Source: Prevotella intermedia ATCC 25611 = DSM 20706
Lineage (GTDB): Bacteria; Bacteroidota; Bacteroidia; Bacteroidales; Bacteroidaceae
Assembly: GCF_001953955.1 (NCBI RefSeq)
Contig: NZ_CP019301.1
Span: forward strand, 636,501-700,500
Reading direction: 5' to 3'
Length of the DNA: 64,000 nucleotides
Shown: piece after piece, positions 51,231-61,410 of the stretch
How positions within the stretch are numbered: the stretch's first letter is position 1
Layout: the number at the start of each line of letters is the position of its first letter
Program-made: the position numbers and the translations under genes
The notes under the pieces: model-generated
The model's database searches: none
Told to the model about the DNA's origin: nothing
The model's input: the letters and a program-made list of their open reading frames with translations, nothing else

Positions 51231-52985
51231 ATGATAAGAATACTGAAACGCTTAGGACGTTACATGGGAGGGCGCAAGCCGTTGCTGCCCTGCTCGGTTG
51301 TGCTGTCGGCAGTGAACGGACTGCTGTCGCTCGTACCCTTTATTTTCCTGTGGTTGGTGGTGCGCACGCTGCTCACTGCCGACGGAAACCTTGCCGATAC
51401 GCCCGTATGGGACTATGCCATTGCGGCGTTCGTGGTGTCGGTGGCGAATGTTTTGCTCTATTTCGCCGCCCTCATGCTCTCGCATCTTTCCGCTTTCCGC
51501 ATCGAAACCAATATGCGGCGCACTGCCATGGAACGGCTGATGCGGGTTCCGTTGGGCTTTTTCGACACGCAGAACACGGGGCGCATGCGCAAGATAATAG
51601 ACGAAGATTCGAGCCAGACCCACACTTTCGTGGCACACATACTGCCCGATGTGGCAGGCAGCGTGGTGGCTCCGATAGGCATTATAGTGCTTCTGCTTGC
51701 CGTAGACTGGCAGTTGGGCATTGCCGCAATGGTACCGATAGTGTGCGCCTTCGGCATCATGGGCTACATGATGAACCCTAAGAACAACGATTTCCAGCGT
51801 ATGTACCTCGACGCACAGGAGAAAATGAGTGCCGAAGCCGTGGAATACGTGCGCGGAATACCCGTCGTGAAGGTCTTCCAACAGACGGTGTTCTCGTTCA
51901 AACGCTTTCACGACAGCATCATCAACTACCGCGACCTCGTCATCAGGTACACCCTTCTGTGGCGCACGCCCATGTCTGCCTACACCATAGCCATCAATGC
52001 TTTCGCCTTTCTGCTTGTGCCTACGGGCATCATACTGATAGGGCACGGCGGCGAAACTGCCATCATCGTTTCCGATATGGTGCTGTATGTGCTCATCGCA
52101 CCCATCATTGCAGCCAACGTAATGAAAGCCATGCACCTCAGTCAGAACCTCTTTCTGGCAAACGAAGCAGTAGACCGATTGGAGAAACTCACCGCCACGC
52201 CACCGCTTCCAGAGAGTTCCAAGCCCGAGAAAGCGACAGTCTTCAACGTCAGTCTGCGCAATGTGTCGTTCCGATACGAAGCGGCGGAGCGCGATGCCGT
52301 AAGCCACATCGACCTCGACATACCGCAAGGCAAGACCGTTGCGTTGGTTGGAGCGTCTGGAAGCGGCAAGACAACCATCGCAAGGCTCATTCCACGCTTC
52401 TGGGACGTGCGCGAAGGCAGTTTGAGAATAGGCGGTGTGGACGTTCGGCACATGGATAAGGCAATGCTGATGCGCAACGTGTCGTTCGTGTTTCAGAATA
52501 CCCGACTGTTCAAGACCTCCATTTTGGAGAACATACGCTACGGCAATCCCGATGCAACCATCGAGCAGGTGAACCGTGCCGTAGACCTCTCGCAGAGTCG
52601 GGAAATCATCAAGCGGCTGCCACAGGGACTGAACACCGTGATAGGAGCGGAGGGAACATACCTCTCTGGCGGCGAACAACAGCGCATAGTGCTTGCCCGT
52701 GCCATTCTGAAAGATGCGCCCATCGTGGTGCTCGACGAGGCTACTGCCTTTGCCGACCCCGAAAACGAGCACCTTATCAGGCAGGCATTTGCCCACCTGA
52801 CTTGCGGAAAAACCGTGCTCATGATAGCCCACCGACTGACCACCGTGCAAGATGCCGACAACATTGTCGTGGTGGACAAGGGCAGAATAGCCGAACAGGG
52901 CACGCACCAACAGCTCATGGAGCAAGCCACATTATATTATAAGATGTGGAACGAATACCAAAAGTCGGTGGCATGGAAACTATAA
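51231..52985 (+). CDS. ABC exporter half-transporter 1
   Basis: A 584-residue fused permease-ATPase. Six membrane segments in residues about 20-310, then the ATPase: Walker A GASGSGKTT (about 373), signature LSGGEQQRI (about 478), Walker B IVVLDEATAF (about 498). It forms a likely heterodimer with the next gene (25 nt downstream). The substrate is unknown; lipids, drugs or siderophore-like molecules are possible for this subfamily. Confidence 0.9.
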   Translation: MIRILKRLGRYMGGRKPLLPCSVVLSAVNGLLSLVPFIFLWLVVRTLLTADGNLADTPVWDYAIAAFVVSVANVLLYFAALMLSHLSAFRIETNMRRTAMERLMRVPLGFFDTQNTGRMRKIIDEDSSQTHTFVAHILPDVAGSVVAPIGIIVLLLAVDWQLGIAAMVPIVCAFGIMGYMMNPKNNDFQRMYLDAQEKMSAEAVEYVRGIPVVKVFQQTVFSFKRFHDSIINYRDLVIRYTLLWRTPMSAYTIAINAFAFLLVPTGIILIGHGGETAIIVSDMVLYVLIAPIIAANVMKAMHLSQNLFLANEAVDRLEKLTATPPLPESSKPEKATVFNVSLRNVSFRYEAAERDAVSHIDLDIPQGKTVALVGASGSGKTTIARLIPRFWDVREGSLRIGGVDVRHMDKAMLMRNVSFVFQNTRLFKTSILENIRYGNPDATIEQVNRAVDLSQSREIIKRLPQGLNTVIGAEGTYLSGGEQQRIVLARAILKDAPIVVLDEATAFADPENEHLIRQAFAHLTCGKTVLMIAHRLTTVQDADNIVVVDKGRIAEQGTHQQLMEQATLYYKMWNEYQKSVAWKL

Positions 52986-53010
52986 ACCTAAACAGAAAGG
53001 ACACAAGACA

Positions 53011-54738
53011 ATGATAAAATATCTTCAACAACGGTTCGCCCTCACCGAAAAAGGAGCGAAAGACTTGCGGAAAGGCATCGCCTTCTCTACATTGATGAAC
53101 CTCGCATTGATGCTGCCGCCCACCTATTTGTTCTTCTTCCTCATGGAACACATCGACGCCAAGACCTCCACCGAGCCGCACACGCTGTGGTTCTATGTGC
53201 TTGTGGCAGTGCTCTTGGCAGTGTTTATGTTCTTCATAGCCCTCCGACAGTACGACAGCACCTACACCACCGTCTACAACGAGAGTGCGCAACGCCGCAT
53301 CGGAGTGGCGGAAAAACTGCGCCGACTGCCCCTCGCTTTCTTCGGCGAACGCAACCTTTCCGACCTCACCTCTACCGTGATGGAAGACTGCACGATGCTC
53401 GAGCAAACCTTCTCGCACGCTGTTCCCCAGCTGTTTGCGTCGGCTCTGAGCGTCGTCATCATCGGCGTGGGCATGTTCTCCTACAACTGGCACCTGGCTT
53501 TAGCCCTCTTTTGGGTTGTTCCGCTCGCCGTAACCGTACTGTTGCTGTCGCGCCGTCAGCTCCACAAAGCCTTCGTTCAGCACTATAAAGTGAAGCGTGG
53601 CGTAACCGAACAGATACAGGAAGGGCTGGAATGTATGCAGGAAATAAGGTCGTACAGTGGCGAACAGGCATACTGCCGCAGCTTCGACAAGCGGCTGAAG
53701 GGCTACGAACACGAGCTGGTGCGTGGCGAACTCGTGGCAGGAGTCTTCCTCAACCTCGCCGGAATGCTGCTCAAACTCGGCATGCCCACCGTTATATTGG
53801 TGGGAGCGTGGCTGTTGCAGCAGGGCGAAGTGTCGGTATTCACCTACTTGGCTTACCTCTTGGCATCGGCAATGGTCTACAATCCCATTATCGAAGTGTG
53901 CAACTACCTTGCCCTTCTCTCCTTTCTCGATGTGCGCATCAACCGTATGAAGGAAATAGAAGGTATGCCCACGCAGGAGGGAAGTGCAGCCGTACAACTC
54001 GAAAACTACGACATCGAGTTCCGCAACGTAAGTTTTGCCTACGAAACCGAGAAGCAAGTGCTGCACAATGTCTCGTTCACGGCACGCCAAGGCACCGTTA
54101 CCGCCCTCGTGGGACCGTCGGGTGGGGGCAAAAGTACTACTGCCAAGCTCGCCGCACGCTTTTGGGACATTGCCGAAGGACAAATTCTTGTGGGTGGAAA
54201 CAACATCTCGAAGATTGACCCCGAAACTCTGCTGAAACATTATTCCATTGTTTTTCAAGACGTATTGCTGTTCAATGCCTCTATTGCCGACAATATCCGA
54301 ATCGGCAAGCGCAACGCTACCGACGAGGAAGTGCGCCACGTTGCCCGACTGGCGCAGTGCGACGACTTCATCAGTCGAATGCCGCAAGGTTACGATACCG
54401 TTATCGGCGAAAACGGCGAAACCCTTTCGGGTGGCGAGCGGCAGCGCATTTCCATTGCCCGCGCCCTGCTGAAGAATGCCCCAATCATACTTCTCGACGA
54501 AGCCACCGCAAGCCTTGACGCCGAGAACGAGACGAAAATACAAGCGGGCATCTCCGAACTGGTGCGCAACAAAACCGTCATCATCATCGCCCACCGTATG
54601 CGCACCGTCCGCAATGCCGACCACATCGTGGTGCTTAGCGGCGGTACGGTGAGCGAACAGGGCACGCCCGACGAGCTGTTGGCTCGCAACGGCGAGTTCG
54701 CACACATGGTTCGTCTGCAACAGGAAAAACGGCAATAA
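53011..54738 (+). CDS. ABC exporter half-transporter 2
   Basis: A 575-residue partner of the previous gene: six membrane segments, Walker A GPSGGGKST (about 368), signature LSGGERQRI (about 472) and Walker B IILLDEATAS (about 492). Both ATPase sites of the pair look complete. It ends the first part of the cluster; the MMPL gene follows after 256 bp that contain a 22-bp array. Confidence 0.9.
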   Translation: MIKYLQQRFALTEKGAKDLRKGIAFSTLMNLALMLPPTYLFFFLMEHIDAKTSTEPHTLWFYVLVAVLLAVFMFFIALRQYDSTYTTVYNESAQRRIGVAEKLRRLPLAFFGERNLSDLTSTVMEDCTMLEQTFSHAVPQLFASALSVVIIGVGMFSYNWHLALALFWVVPLAVTVLLLSRRQLHKAFVQHYKVKRGVTEQIQEGLECMQEIRSYSGEQAYCRSFDKRLKGYEHELVRGELVAGVFLNLAGMLLKLGMPTVILVGAWLLQQGEVSVFTYLAYLLASAMVYNPIIEVCNYLALLSFLDVRINRMKEIEGMPTQEGSAAVQLENYDIEFRNVSFAYETEKQVLHNVSFTARQGTVTALVGPSGGGKSTTAKLAARFWDIAEGQILVGGNNISKIDPETLLKHYSIVFQDVLLFNASIADNIRIGKRNATDEEVRHVARLAQCDDFISRMPQGYDTVIGENGETLSGGERQRISIARALLKNAPIILLDEATASLDAENETKIQAGISELVRNKTVIIIAHRMRTVRNADHIVVLSGGTVSEQGTPDELLARNGEFAHMVRLQQEKRQ

Positions 54739-54820
54739 TACCTCTACACCAATCGCTCGCAAAGGATTATGGCAAACAGCAACAGCCTATGGCTTACGAC
54801 GCGTATGGCGACCGTGCAAA

Positions 54821-54908
54821 TTGGACGCGTTTATCCAATAAGTTGGACAGACAAGTCCAATGAGCTGGACAAATTAGTCTAATTAGTTGGACAAATTGAT
54901 CCAATGAC
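54821..54908. repeat. Four 22-bp palindromic units upstream of the MMPL gene
   Basis: Units start at 54821, 54843, 54865 and 54887; each has TTGGAC...GTCCAA-type arms. Placed about 90 bp upstream of the MMPL start, so possibly a regulator-binding array. Confidence 0.75.
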
Positions 54909-54994
54909 ATAAGTATTAAAGGTTTCTGGCGACCGTTCTGAGGTAGTAATAACAACCGGTCAGAAATAGTAATAACAACAAAGATAAAACAACA

Positions 54995-57412
54995 ATGAAA
55001 ATCGTAAAAATCAACAGTAAATTCAAGCAGTTGGCAGACTGGATACTCTGCCACCGTCTTGTGGTCGGTGCGTTGTTCGCAGTCATCGTCGCCTTCTCGT
55101 TTGTGGGAGCGAAGCGCATCGTGATGAAAACTTCGTTCGACGACTATTTCGTGAGCGACGACCCGATGCTGCTCAAGACCAACGAGTTCAAGTCTATCTT
55201 CGGCAACGACTACTATGTGGCGGTGCTGGTGAAAAACAAGGACATCTTCTCCCAACGCAGCCTGACGCTCATTCGCGAACTGAGCAACGAACTGAAAGAC
55301 AGCCTGTCGTATGCCGACAAGGTAACGTCGCTCACCGATATTGAGTTTGCCGTAGGTACGGAGGAGGGTATGACCATCGAACAGATTGTCCCCGACGAGA
55401 TTCCGTCTGATGCCGCTTCGCTGAATGTAATCCGGCAGAAAGCGTACAGCAAACCGTATTTGGCAAAGAAGATGGTGTCAAACGACGGCACGATGACGTG
55501 GATTATGGTGAAACTGCGGCCGTTCCCCGAAGACAGCGTGTGGAAGAAGACGAGCGACATTGCGCCCGATATGATTACGGGCAAAGAAGCGGGACACATC
55601 ATCGGCAAGGCGAAATACGCCGAACTGTCGCCCAACGCCGCGGGAATGCCCTATCTGGGCTACGAGAAATTCGTTTATCTCAAAAGCGAACTGGGGCGGC
55701 TGTTCCTCTTTGCCTTCATCATCTCCATCGTTGTGATGTTCATCGTAACCCGTTCGCTGCGCGGCGTTGTTGCACCACTGCTCACGTCCGTGTTCGGACT
55801 GCTCATCAGTTTCGGCATCATCGGCTGGACGGGCATTTACATTGACATGACCACGACAATGATAGCCGTGATACTGACTTTTGCCTGCTCCATCGCCTAT
55901 AACATTCACCTGTACAATTTCTTCAAGACGCAGTTTGTTGAAACAGGCAAGCGCAGGGAATCAATCAAGGAAGCCGTAGGCGAAACCGGTTGGGGCGTGT
56001 TGCTGTCGGGACTTACCACCGTGGCTGCCATGATGACGTTCCTGTCAATGAAGATAGTACCGATGCGAGCCATCGGCATCAACACCTCGCTCTGTCTGCT
56101 TGCCGTGCTGCTCACCTGCCTGCTGCTCACACCCATCCTATTGTCGTTCGGCAAGGACCGCGAGCCTGCCGCCGATATGTCGAAGAGTTTTGAAGGATAT
56201 ATCGGCAAACGATTCGAACAGTTCGGCAGTTTCGTGATACGCAACCATCGTTCCATTGTCGTTTCGTCGGTTGTGCTGACTATCTTCTGCGGTATCGGAC
56301 TCTTCTCCATCGAGCCGGCGTTCGACATCGAAAAGACGATGGGGCGGAAGATTCCCTACGTAAAGAAATTCCTCGACCTCTGCGAAACCGACCTCGGTTC
56401 GATTTATTCCTACGATCTTATGATTACCTTGCCGCACGACAACGACGCCAAGAAGCCGGAGAATTTGCAGAAACTCGACCGACTGGCAGAGATTGCGGGT
56501 GGCTACAAGCTGACGAAACGCCACAATTCCATCACCGACATCGTGAAAGATATGAACTGTACGCTCAACGGCAACAAGCAGCAGTTCTACCGTATTCCCG
56601 ACAATGCCGATATGGTGGCGCAGTTGCTGTTGCTCTATGAGAATGCGGGCGGTACGGAATCGGAATACTGGATGGATTACGACTACAAGCGGCTGCGGTT
56701 GCAGTTGGAGATGAAAGACTACAACTCCAACGAGGCGGAAAAGGAAATGAACGACTTGCAGGCGGAGGCGCGCAAGCTCTTTCCCGGCGCACACGTCTCG
56801 GTGGTAGGCAGCATACCGCAGTTCACCGTGATGCAGCAGTATGTGGAGCGCGGGCAGATGTGGTCGATGCTGTTGTCGGTATTGGTCATAGGCGTTATCC
56901 TCGTGCTTGTCTTCGGCAACTGGAAAGTGGGGCTCGTTGGGATGATACCGAATATTGCCCCCGCCATCATCGTGGGCGGTATGATGGGTTGGTTGGGCTA
57001 TCCGCTCGATATGATGACAGCCTCGCTCATTCCGATGGTCTTGGGTATTGCCGTCGACGACACCATTCATTTCATCAACCACAGCCATGTGGCATATGAT
57101 AGGTGCGGCAATTATGCAGAAGCCATCAACCGAACTTTCCGCACCGAAGGACTCGCCATCGTCATGTCCACAGTCGTCATCTCGGCCACGTTTACGGGCT
57201 TCGTCTTCTCCGACGGCACACAGATGCGCAATTGGGGCATTCTGGCTGTGGCCGGTATGATGTCGGCACTGCTGGCAGACCTCTTTCTCGCGCCAATTCT
57301 TTTCAAGTATCTCCGTGTATTCGGGAATGATAAGCGGACTTCCTCGGAAGCGGTAAATGAACTTCCCAAGGAACGACAAACGAACTTCCTTAGTAATAAC
57401 AAAACACCATAA
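54995..57412 (+). CDS. MMPL/RND-family transporter
   Basis: An 805-residue RND protein with 12 predicted membrane segments and two periplasmic loops (about 55-220 and 430-600). Sterol-sensing-like blocks include LLISFGIIGWTGIYIDMTTT and VLGIAVDDTIHFINHSHV, the latter an MMPL hallmark. Such proteins export lipids or hydrophobic compounds using proton motive force. The two following genes (LolA-like and DUF1302-like) are 11 and 1 nt apart and are the common partners of this type, together suggesting a route for a lipid-like substrate across the envelope. Confidence 0.88.
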   Translation: MKIVKINSKFKQLADWILCHRLVVGALFAVIVAFSFVGAKRIVMKTSFDDYFVSDDPMLLKTNEFKSIFGNDYYVAVLVKNKDIFSQRSLTLIRELSNELKDSLSYADKVTSLTDIEFAVGTEEGMTIEQIVPDEIPSDAASLNVIRQKAYSKPYLAKKMVSNDGTMTWIMVKLRPFPEDSVWKKTSDIAPDMITGKEAGHIIGKAKYAELSPNAAGMPYLGYEKFVYLKSELGRLFLFAFIISIVVMFIVTRSLRGVVAPLLTSVFGLLISFGIIGWTGIYIDMTTTMIAVILTFACSIAYNIHLYNFFKTQFVETGKRRESIKEAVGETGWGVLLSGLTTVAAMMTFLSMKIVPMRAIGINTSLCLLAVLLTCLLLTPILLSFGKDREPAADMSKSFEGYIGKRFEQFGSFVIRNHRSIVVSSVVLTIFCGIGLFSIEPAFDIEKTMGRKIPYVKKFLDLCETDLGSIYSYDLMITLPHDNDAKKPENLQKLDRLAEIAGGYKLTKRHNSITDIVKDMNCTLNGNKQQFYRIPDNADMVAQLLLLYENAGGTESEYWMDYDYKRLRLQLEMKDYNSNEAEKEMNDLQAEARKLFPGAHVSVVGSIPQFTVMQQYVERGQMWSMLLSVLVIGVILVLVFGNWKVGLVGMIPNIAPAIIVGGMMGWLGYPLDMMTASLIPMVLGIAVDDTIHFINHSHVAYDRCGNYAEAINRTFRTEGLAIVMSTVVISATFTGFVFSDGTQMRNWGILAVAGMMSALLADLFLAPILFKYLRVFGNDKRTSSEAVNELPKERQTNFLSNNKTP

Positions 57413-57423
57413 AATATAACGAT

Positions 57424-58203
57424 ATGAAAACAAAACATTTCACATTGCTGCTCATCTCCATACTGGCGGTGTGCGGCGCGCAGGCAGCAGGGCTGTCGGG
57501 CAGAGACATCATGCAGAAAGTAAGAAACCGCGCAGACGGCGACACACGTTATGCCACCATCGAAATGACGCTCATTCAGAAGAGCGGGCATAAGCGTGTG
57601 AGGAAACTCGAATCGTGGGCAATGGACATAGGCAATGATACGAAGAAAATCATGTTCTTCACCTATCCCGGCGACGTGAAGGGTACGGGATTCCTCACTT
57701 GGGACTACGACAATACCGCCAAGACGGACGATAAGTGGCTCTATCTTCCGGCAATGAAAAAGACGAGGCGCATCAGCGGGAAATCGTCGAAAACCGATTA
57801 CTTCATGGGCAGCGACTTTACCTACAACGATATGAGCGCCCGCAGCGTGGACGAAGAGAAGCATACGCTTCTGCGCGAAGAAATGTTGGGCGGTCAAAAA
57901 TGTTGGGTGGTAGAGTCGGTACCCAACGACAAGGATGAGATTTACACACGCCGCGTCACCTGGGTTCGGCAGGACTGCCTGATGGCGGTAAAGGCGGAAT
58001 ACTACGATAAGCTGAACAAGCTGCACCGTAGGCTCACGATTTCCAACATAAATAAAGTGCAGGGCTTCTGGACGATGCACCTTATGCAGATGGAGAATGT
58101 ACAGACGGGACACAAAACCATTATCCGTATGGACAATCAGAAGTTCAACATAAAGCTATCGCCTAACCTTTTCACTGTTTCCCAACTGGAGAAAGGACTC
58201 TGA
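57424..58203 (+). CDS. LolA-like outer-membrane lipoprotein-sorting family protein
   Basis: A 259-residue periplasmic protein with signal peptide (MKTKHFTLLLISILAVCGAQ). GRDIMQKVRNRADGDTRYAT, WLYLPAMKKTRRISGKSSKT and DYFMGSDFTYNDMSAR are the signature of the LolA-like family (PF17131) paired with MMPL transporters. It probably carries a lipid-like molecule across the periplasm. Translationally linked to both neighbours. Confidence 0.88.
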   Translation: MKTKHFTLLLISILAVCGAQAAGLSGRDIMQKVRNRADGDTRYATIEMTLIQKSGHKRVRKLESWAMDIGNDTKKIMFFTYPGDVKGTGFLTWDYDNTAKTDDKWLYLPAMKKTRRISGKSSKTDYFMGSDFTYNDMSARSVDEEKHTLLREEMLGGQKCWVVESVPNDKDEIYTRRVTWVRQDCLMAVKAEYYDKLNKLHRRLTISNINKVQGFWTMHLMQMENVQTGHKTIIRMDNQKFNIKLSPNLFTVSQLEKGL

Positions 58204-58204
58204 T

Positions 58205-59512
58205 ATGAAACTATTTATGCTCTTGCTTGTGCCGATACTCTCGGTGCAGGCAGCGGCCCAAATCGATAATACATTGCCGGCCGATAGCGACACCATCGGT
58301 TCGGAATGCACTCCACAGGAAACGGTCGAAGCATCGGACGATAATGCCTTGCAGGTGCAGGTGAAAGGTTTTCTTGACACCTACCATGCCGTCAGGACGG
58401 AGGGACGTGCCGACTGGATGGCTTCGCGAACTCGGGCGCGGGGAGAACTCAAACTCGAGAAAGGGGCGGCTTCGCTCTTCCTATCTCTGAACGCCACCTA
58501 CAACGGAATATTGAAAGAACGCACAGGACTGGAATTGCGCGAGGCTTATCTCTCTTATGCAAAGGGCAACTTCGACCTGCGCGTGGGGCGGCAGATTGTC
58601 GTATGGGGCGTGGCGGATGCACTGCGCGTTACCGATTGCGTGTCGCCGTTTGACTATACAGAGTTTCTCGCACAAGACTACGACGACATTCGCATGCCCG
58701 TCAACGGGCTGCGTGCAAAATACACAAGAGGTTCGGTCACCCTTGAAGCCGTGTGCAATCCTGTGGCAGACTTCTTCGTGTTGCCGACAGACGAGCGCAA
58801 TCCGTGGGCGATACGCCTGCCGTCTGCACCACAGCCTTACACCACCGACTTGGAAAGCGGCAAGCCGGAGAAGAAAATCAAGAATATGGAGTTTGGCGGA
58901 CGGGCAAGCGTCAATCTCAGCGGAATAGACTTCTCCGTGAGTGCCTTGCGGACGTGGAACAAGTTGCCCGCCCTTTGCCCTGCCCTGTCGGGCGATGGAA
59001 GGACGCTCCACATCAACGGACAGTACCGCCGTATGACGATGTTGGGTGCCGACTGCTCATTGCCCGTCGGTCAGTTTGTCCTCCGCGCCGAAGTCGCCGA
59101 GTACATAGGCGAGGCACAAGGAAGCGGCTTGGGGCAGAATGCCATGCGGCGCAACACCCTCAACGCCCTTGCAGGGGTAGACTGGTATCCGGGTAACGAC
59201 TGGAACATCAGTGTGCAGTATTGCCATAAATACACATCGGGCAATCTCGCAGCGCTCTCCGTCTATCGCAATGCCGGACTTGCCACAGCAAGACTCTCGA
59301 AGGAACTGCTGCACAACACGCTGAAACTCTCCACCTTTGCCTACATCGACGTGGCAAGCGGCGGCATCTTCAACCGCCTTTCCGCCTCCTATTCTCTCAA
59401 CGACGATATAGAACTCACCGCCGGCTACGACTATTTCCATGCCAACAAAGGCAAGTTTGCCATGTATGGTAAGAACTCCGAAGCGTGGGTGAAGATGAAG
59501 TATAGTTTCTGA
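58205..59512 (+). CDS. DUF1302-like outer-membrane beta-barrel
   Basis: A 435-residue exported protein (MKLFMLLLVPILSVQAAA). LRVGRQIVVWGVADALRVTD, then SPFDYTEFLAQDYDDIRMPV is a clear DUF1302-type motif, and the rest shows alternating beta strands ending in an aromatic residue (MKYSF). It is probably an outer-membrane barrel acting with the MMPL and LolA-like proteins. The start is 1 nt after the preceding stop. Confidence 0.78.
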   Translation: MKLFMLLLVPILSVQAAAQIDNTLPADSDTIGSECTPQETVEASDDNALQVQVKGFLDTYHAVRTEGRADWMASRTRARGELKLEKGAASLFLSLNATYNGILKERTGLELREAYLSYAKGNFDLRVGRQIVVWGVADALRVTDCVSPFDYTEFLAQDYDDIRMPVNGLRAKYTRGSVTLEAVCNPVADFFVLPTDERNPWAIRLPSAPQPYTTDLESGKPEKKIKNMEFGGRASVNLSGIDFSVSALRTWNKLPALCPALSGDGRTLHINGQYRRMTMLGADCSLPVGQFVLRAEVAEYIGEAQGSGLGQNAMRRNTLNALAGVDWYPGNDWNISVQYCHKYTSGNLAALSVYRNAGLATARLSKELLHNTLKLSTFAYIDVASGGIFNRLSASYSLNDDIELTAGYDYFHANKGKFAMYGKNSEAWVKMKYSF

Positions 59513-59575
59513 TTCCATTTTAATACATGAAATGATTATACTCAAAATAAAAATAACTTGTGAAAGTGCGTAAAG

Positions 59576-59642
59576 AAGAAAAATAGAATGTAGTCATAGG
59601 GTAGTAATGCTTGTCTTTCTCTAACTACATTCTAATTTTCTT
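59576..59642. terminator. 19-bp inverted repeat between the export cluster and the recombinases
   Basis: AAGAAAAATAGAATGTAGT (59576-59594) and ACTACATTCTAATTTTCTT (59624-59642), one mismatch, loop 29 nt. It may terminate transcription from both sides or mark the edge of the recombinase element. Confidence 0.6.
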
Positions 59643-59708
59643 TCTATCACAATTTTATATCTTTTGTAGTTATGTCGTAGATTGATATCGATGAAAAAGA
59701 AAAGTGTA

Positions 59709-60113
59709 TCAATTGATACTGCCATTGCAGTGTAGGTATATCTGCTCCCTCACAGGTACAGGGCGTTGCAGTTCTCGACAGATGTATTTCCTGAACAAGT
59801 GTACTTCCGTGCTGTCCAATTGATAAGATAAAGCGATGATGATTGAAAGCGGATAAAGTGGGGCATAACCTTTTAACAGCCTATTTACGAATACTTCCAA
59901 CTCCCCTGTATCCCTTTCATCGGGACGTAGGGAAGATACTTTTAGTAGTTGCTGCAGACGATAGTTGAGTTTCTTCCATGTTACACCGAAGAAGTCAACG
60001 AGCTCACTCTCGGTCATGGCTATATCACCTTTGCCTTTACGAATGATTTGCATCTTGTCGCCCCACTCGAAATAGCTGCGCTCTCTTTTTGTTTGATGGT
60101 GATTGACATTCAT
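59709..60113 (-). CDS. Small recombinase-linked protein, unknown
   Basis: A 134-residue protein overlapping the recombinase gene by ATGA, so they are co-translated. MTESELVDFFGVTWKKLNYR looks like an HTH (MerR/excisionase-like) and the rest is helical. It could be a directionality factor or regulator of the recombinase. No family recognised. Confidence 0.55.
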   Translation of the reverse strand: MNVNHHQTKRERSYFEWGDKMQIIRKGKGDIAMTESELVDFFGVTWKKLNYRLQQLLKVSSLRPDERDTGELEVFVNRLLKGYAPLYPLSIIIALSYQLDSTEVHLFRKYICRELQRPVPVREQIYLHCNGSIN

Positions 60114-61354
60114 ACGGCTTCCTCCCTTATTTCTTCTTTTTGATGTTTCCTAATCAATCTGTCCATATCCTCCGAAATCTTATTATCGGTAACCTGTGCG
60201 TAGATTTGAGTACTGGATATAGAGGCGTGCCCCATCATCTTGGCAATGCTTTCGATAGGTATCCCTGCACTTAAACTCATCGTGCCGAATGTGTGCCTCG
60301 CCATGTGGTAGGACAACCGTTCTCTGATGCCACACGCCTTACCCACGATGCTCAGCTTTGCACTCATCACGCTACGGCTACAAGCACAGTGAAAAATAAA
60401 GTCGTCGCCTTTTCCTTTCACTGTCTGCATTTCTTTCATGCTCAGTTGTTCTTTCTTGCATTGATTGATGATGGCCTCCGCTATCGGGTGCAGGGGCACA
60501 ATAAACTCCACCTTTGTCTTCTGCCTTTCTTTACGGATATATTTCTGTCCGTCGGCTGCCGTTTGAATGTGTCCAAATTGCAAATGTTCCATATCAGCAA
60601 TAGCCAAGCCCGTAAAGCAGGCAAAGATAAACATCCGTCTTGCTTGTTCTGCTTCCTTATCAATTACTCTCAATGCCATGAGTTTGGCAACATCGCTCTT
60701 TTGCAGAAAGCGTATCTTCTGTTTCACTTTCTCATACTTGGCATTCTCAAAAGGATTACAGCGAATGAGCCTTTGACTGACCGCACGATACATCAGCCTA
60801 CTCAGCCAACAAAGATAGCGATTCATGGTTGCTGTTGCCAAGCCTCGTTTTTTCAGATAGAAACGGTATTCTTCAAACAAGTCTTCCGGTATAGTGGCTA
60901 TGACTATATCCGTCATTCCCTTATCCTTTACAAACTCCGTAAGTAACTTATCTGAATAGAGAAGATTCTGATAGGTTCCCTCAGCTCTTGATTTGCCCAC
61001 GCACTCTTTAACGGATTGCAGTTCTGCCTTGCTCATGGCAAGAAGTGTTGTCGGCATGGTGGCTATCCCCTGCAAACGGTTCTTGAGCAGTTCCACGCTT
61101 ACCACTCCGTCCTTTATCAATATCTCCTGATAGGTCTTTTCTACAAGTTCTTTGAACTCGTCGATTCTTTGATTGGTTTTCTTGTCGGTTGTCAGTCCTT
61201 TCCTGCTGTTCCACTCGGAGGATTTGCATTCCTCGCCTGTGGTAATGGCGGTACTCTTTCCGTCTATGGTGATACGGCAGAGAATGGTGGTCTTGCCGTC
61301 TGCCTTTGTCTTCTGTCTGTTGATATAGAATAGTGTCTTGAATGTACTTCTCAT
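60110..61354 (-). CDS. Tyrosine recombinase 1
   Basis: A 414-residue phage-integrase-type recombinase: an arm-binding-like N-terminus, a SAM-like core-binding domain and the catalytic domain. Catalytic motifs: HMARHTFGTM (H..R..H) and GHASISSTQIYAQV (nucleophile Tyr). The usual first Arg is not at its place (FTGLAIADME instead of TGLRxxE), as in some CTnDOT-type integrases. It follows recombinase 2 by 56 nt on the same strand. Confidence 0.9.
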   Translation of the reverse strand: MRSTFKTLFYINRQKTKADGKTTILCRITIDGKSTAITTGEECKSSEWNSRKGLTTDKKTNQRIDEFKELVEKTYQEILIKDGVVSVELLKNRLQGIATMPTTLLAMSKAELQSVKECVGKSRAEGTYQNLLYSDKLLTEFVKDKGMTDIVIATIPEDLFEEYRFYLKKRGLATATMNRYLCWLSRLMYRAVSQRLIRCNPFENAKYEKVKQKIRFLQKSDVAKLMALRVIDKEAEQARRMFIFACFTGLAIADMEHLQFGHIQTAADGQKYIRKERQKTKVEFIVPLHPIAEAIINQCKKEQLSMKEMQTVKGKGDDFIFHCACSRSVMSAKLSIVGKACGIRERLSYHMARHTFGTMSLSAGIPIESIAKMMGHASISSTQIYAQVTDNKISEDMDRLIRKHQKEEIREEAV

Positions 61355-61410
61355 TGTCTTGTTGTTTTAATTTCTGGAATGAATGCATAAGAATATACAA
61401 AGTATAAAGA

